Positions 61,220-64,000 of a stretch of 64,000 nt of DNA are shown here, one piece after another. A model generated the notes under the pieces. That model did not search any database and was not told the DNA's origin. It saw only the letters and a list, made by a program, of their open reading frames with translations. The stretch is taken from the NCBI GenBank assembly GCA_937949525.1, contig CALEDT010000029.1:1-64000 (forward strand), in the 5' to 3' direction. Each line of letters starts with the position of its first letter. Position 1 is the first letter of the stretch. The stretch comes from an uncultured Burkholderiales bacterium (lineage in GTDB: Bacteria; Pseudomonadota; Gammaproteobacteria; Burkholderiales; Thiobacillaceae). The translations under genes were made by a program, and so were the position numbers.

Positions 61220-61466
61220 TCGCCCAGTTTGCCCGACCTGCCGCTGCGACGCGGTCACCGTGGACAAACCTGTTGGCATACGGGGGATGAAATGTGGATA
61301 ACCGCCGCCCTAGCCGACATCGGAAAATCCATACACATTGTGCCCACACCCTGACCACAGCCTTGTCAACGGCTTTTTCCACAGCCCAAGTCAATGATTT
61401 TGATAAACTTTAGCCGCTTATCCCACGCTTGTCCGCGGCCTAGTCATCACTATTAGGAAGAACTCC
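61220..61466. other. Probable replication origin (oriC) between dnaA and dnaN
   Basis: The 247-base gap holds one perfect DnaA box, TGTGGATAA (61293-61301), and near matches CGTGGACAA (61259-61267) and TTTTCCACA (61375-61383). An AT-richer stretch, TCAATGATTTTGATAAACTTTAG (about 61391-61413), could be the unwinding element. The change from mostly minus-strand genes (rpmH and left) to plus-strand genes (dnaA and right) supports an origin in this neighbourhood. Confidence 0.72.

Positions 61467-64000
<2,534 letters not shown>

Noticed and set aside
61418-61426. TTATCCCAC considered as another DnaA box
   Set aside because: It has more than one mismatch to TTATCCACA in the conserved 3' half.

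Overview
This is a GC-rich gammaproteobacterial chromosome segment that ends at the replication origin. The order zapA-6S RNA-5-formyl-THF cyclo-ligase, the mnmG-rsmG-parA-parB-atpIBEFHAGDC-glmU-glmS block and the rpmH-rnpA-yidC-mnmE block opposite dnaA-dnaN-gyrB are all typical of Gammaproteobacteria. A Chromatiales or Ectothiorhodospiraceae-like bacterium is possible, but that is inference only. The window opens inside glgP and closes inside gyrB.

Region 1 (1-26 kb) is mixed housekeeping and transport: glgP, radC, rpmB-rpmG, a fatty acid desaturase, a phospholipase D-like nuclease overlapping an rRNA methyltransferase, a TsaC/Sua5 protein and PsiE. A small accessory patch follows (about 8.1-8.95 kb; a ribbon-helix-helix-like protein plus a coiled-coil partner). 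After it come a tandem UspA protein and a DUF4212-symporter-histidine kinase-response regulator cluster. Next are a MarR regulator, a CmpX-like channel, a decayed gamma-glutamyltransferase, a radical SAM protein, an amidase and a TPR protein. A second symporter copy, hemE, zapA, 6S RNA and the folate cyclo-ligase close the region.

Region 2 (25-26.6 kb) holds two exported proteins built from a 12-13-residue DPxxY/W repeat. I know of no family that explains them, and they are the best candidate for something undescribed.

Region 3 (26.7-39.4 kb, minus strand) has livKHMGF, a small cytochrome c, a YyaL/SPATA20-like protein, bioA, an orphan ParA, glmS and glmU.

Region 4 (39.5-64 kb) is the origin domain: the complete F1Fo ATP synthase operon with atpI, parB-parA-rsmG-mnmG, ppc, an ABC exporter, mnmE, yidC, rnpA and rpmH, all on the minus strand. 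dnaA, dnaN and gyrB run on the plus strand. The dnaA-dnaN gap carries DnaA boxes. Four parS-like sites (GTTTCACGTGAAAC) lie in this last 22 kb: inside atpG, upstream of mnmG, at the 5' end of ppc and, with one mismatch, across the gyrB start. They would be the targets of the local ParB. recF is absent between dnaN and gyrB, and yidD is absent between rnpA and yidC.

I saw no rRNA, tRNA, CRISPR array or intact insertion sequence.
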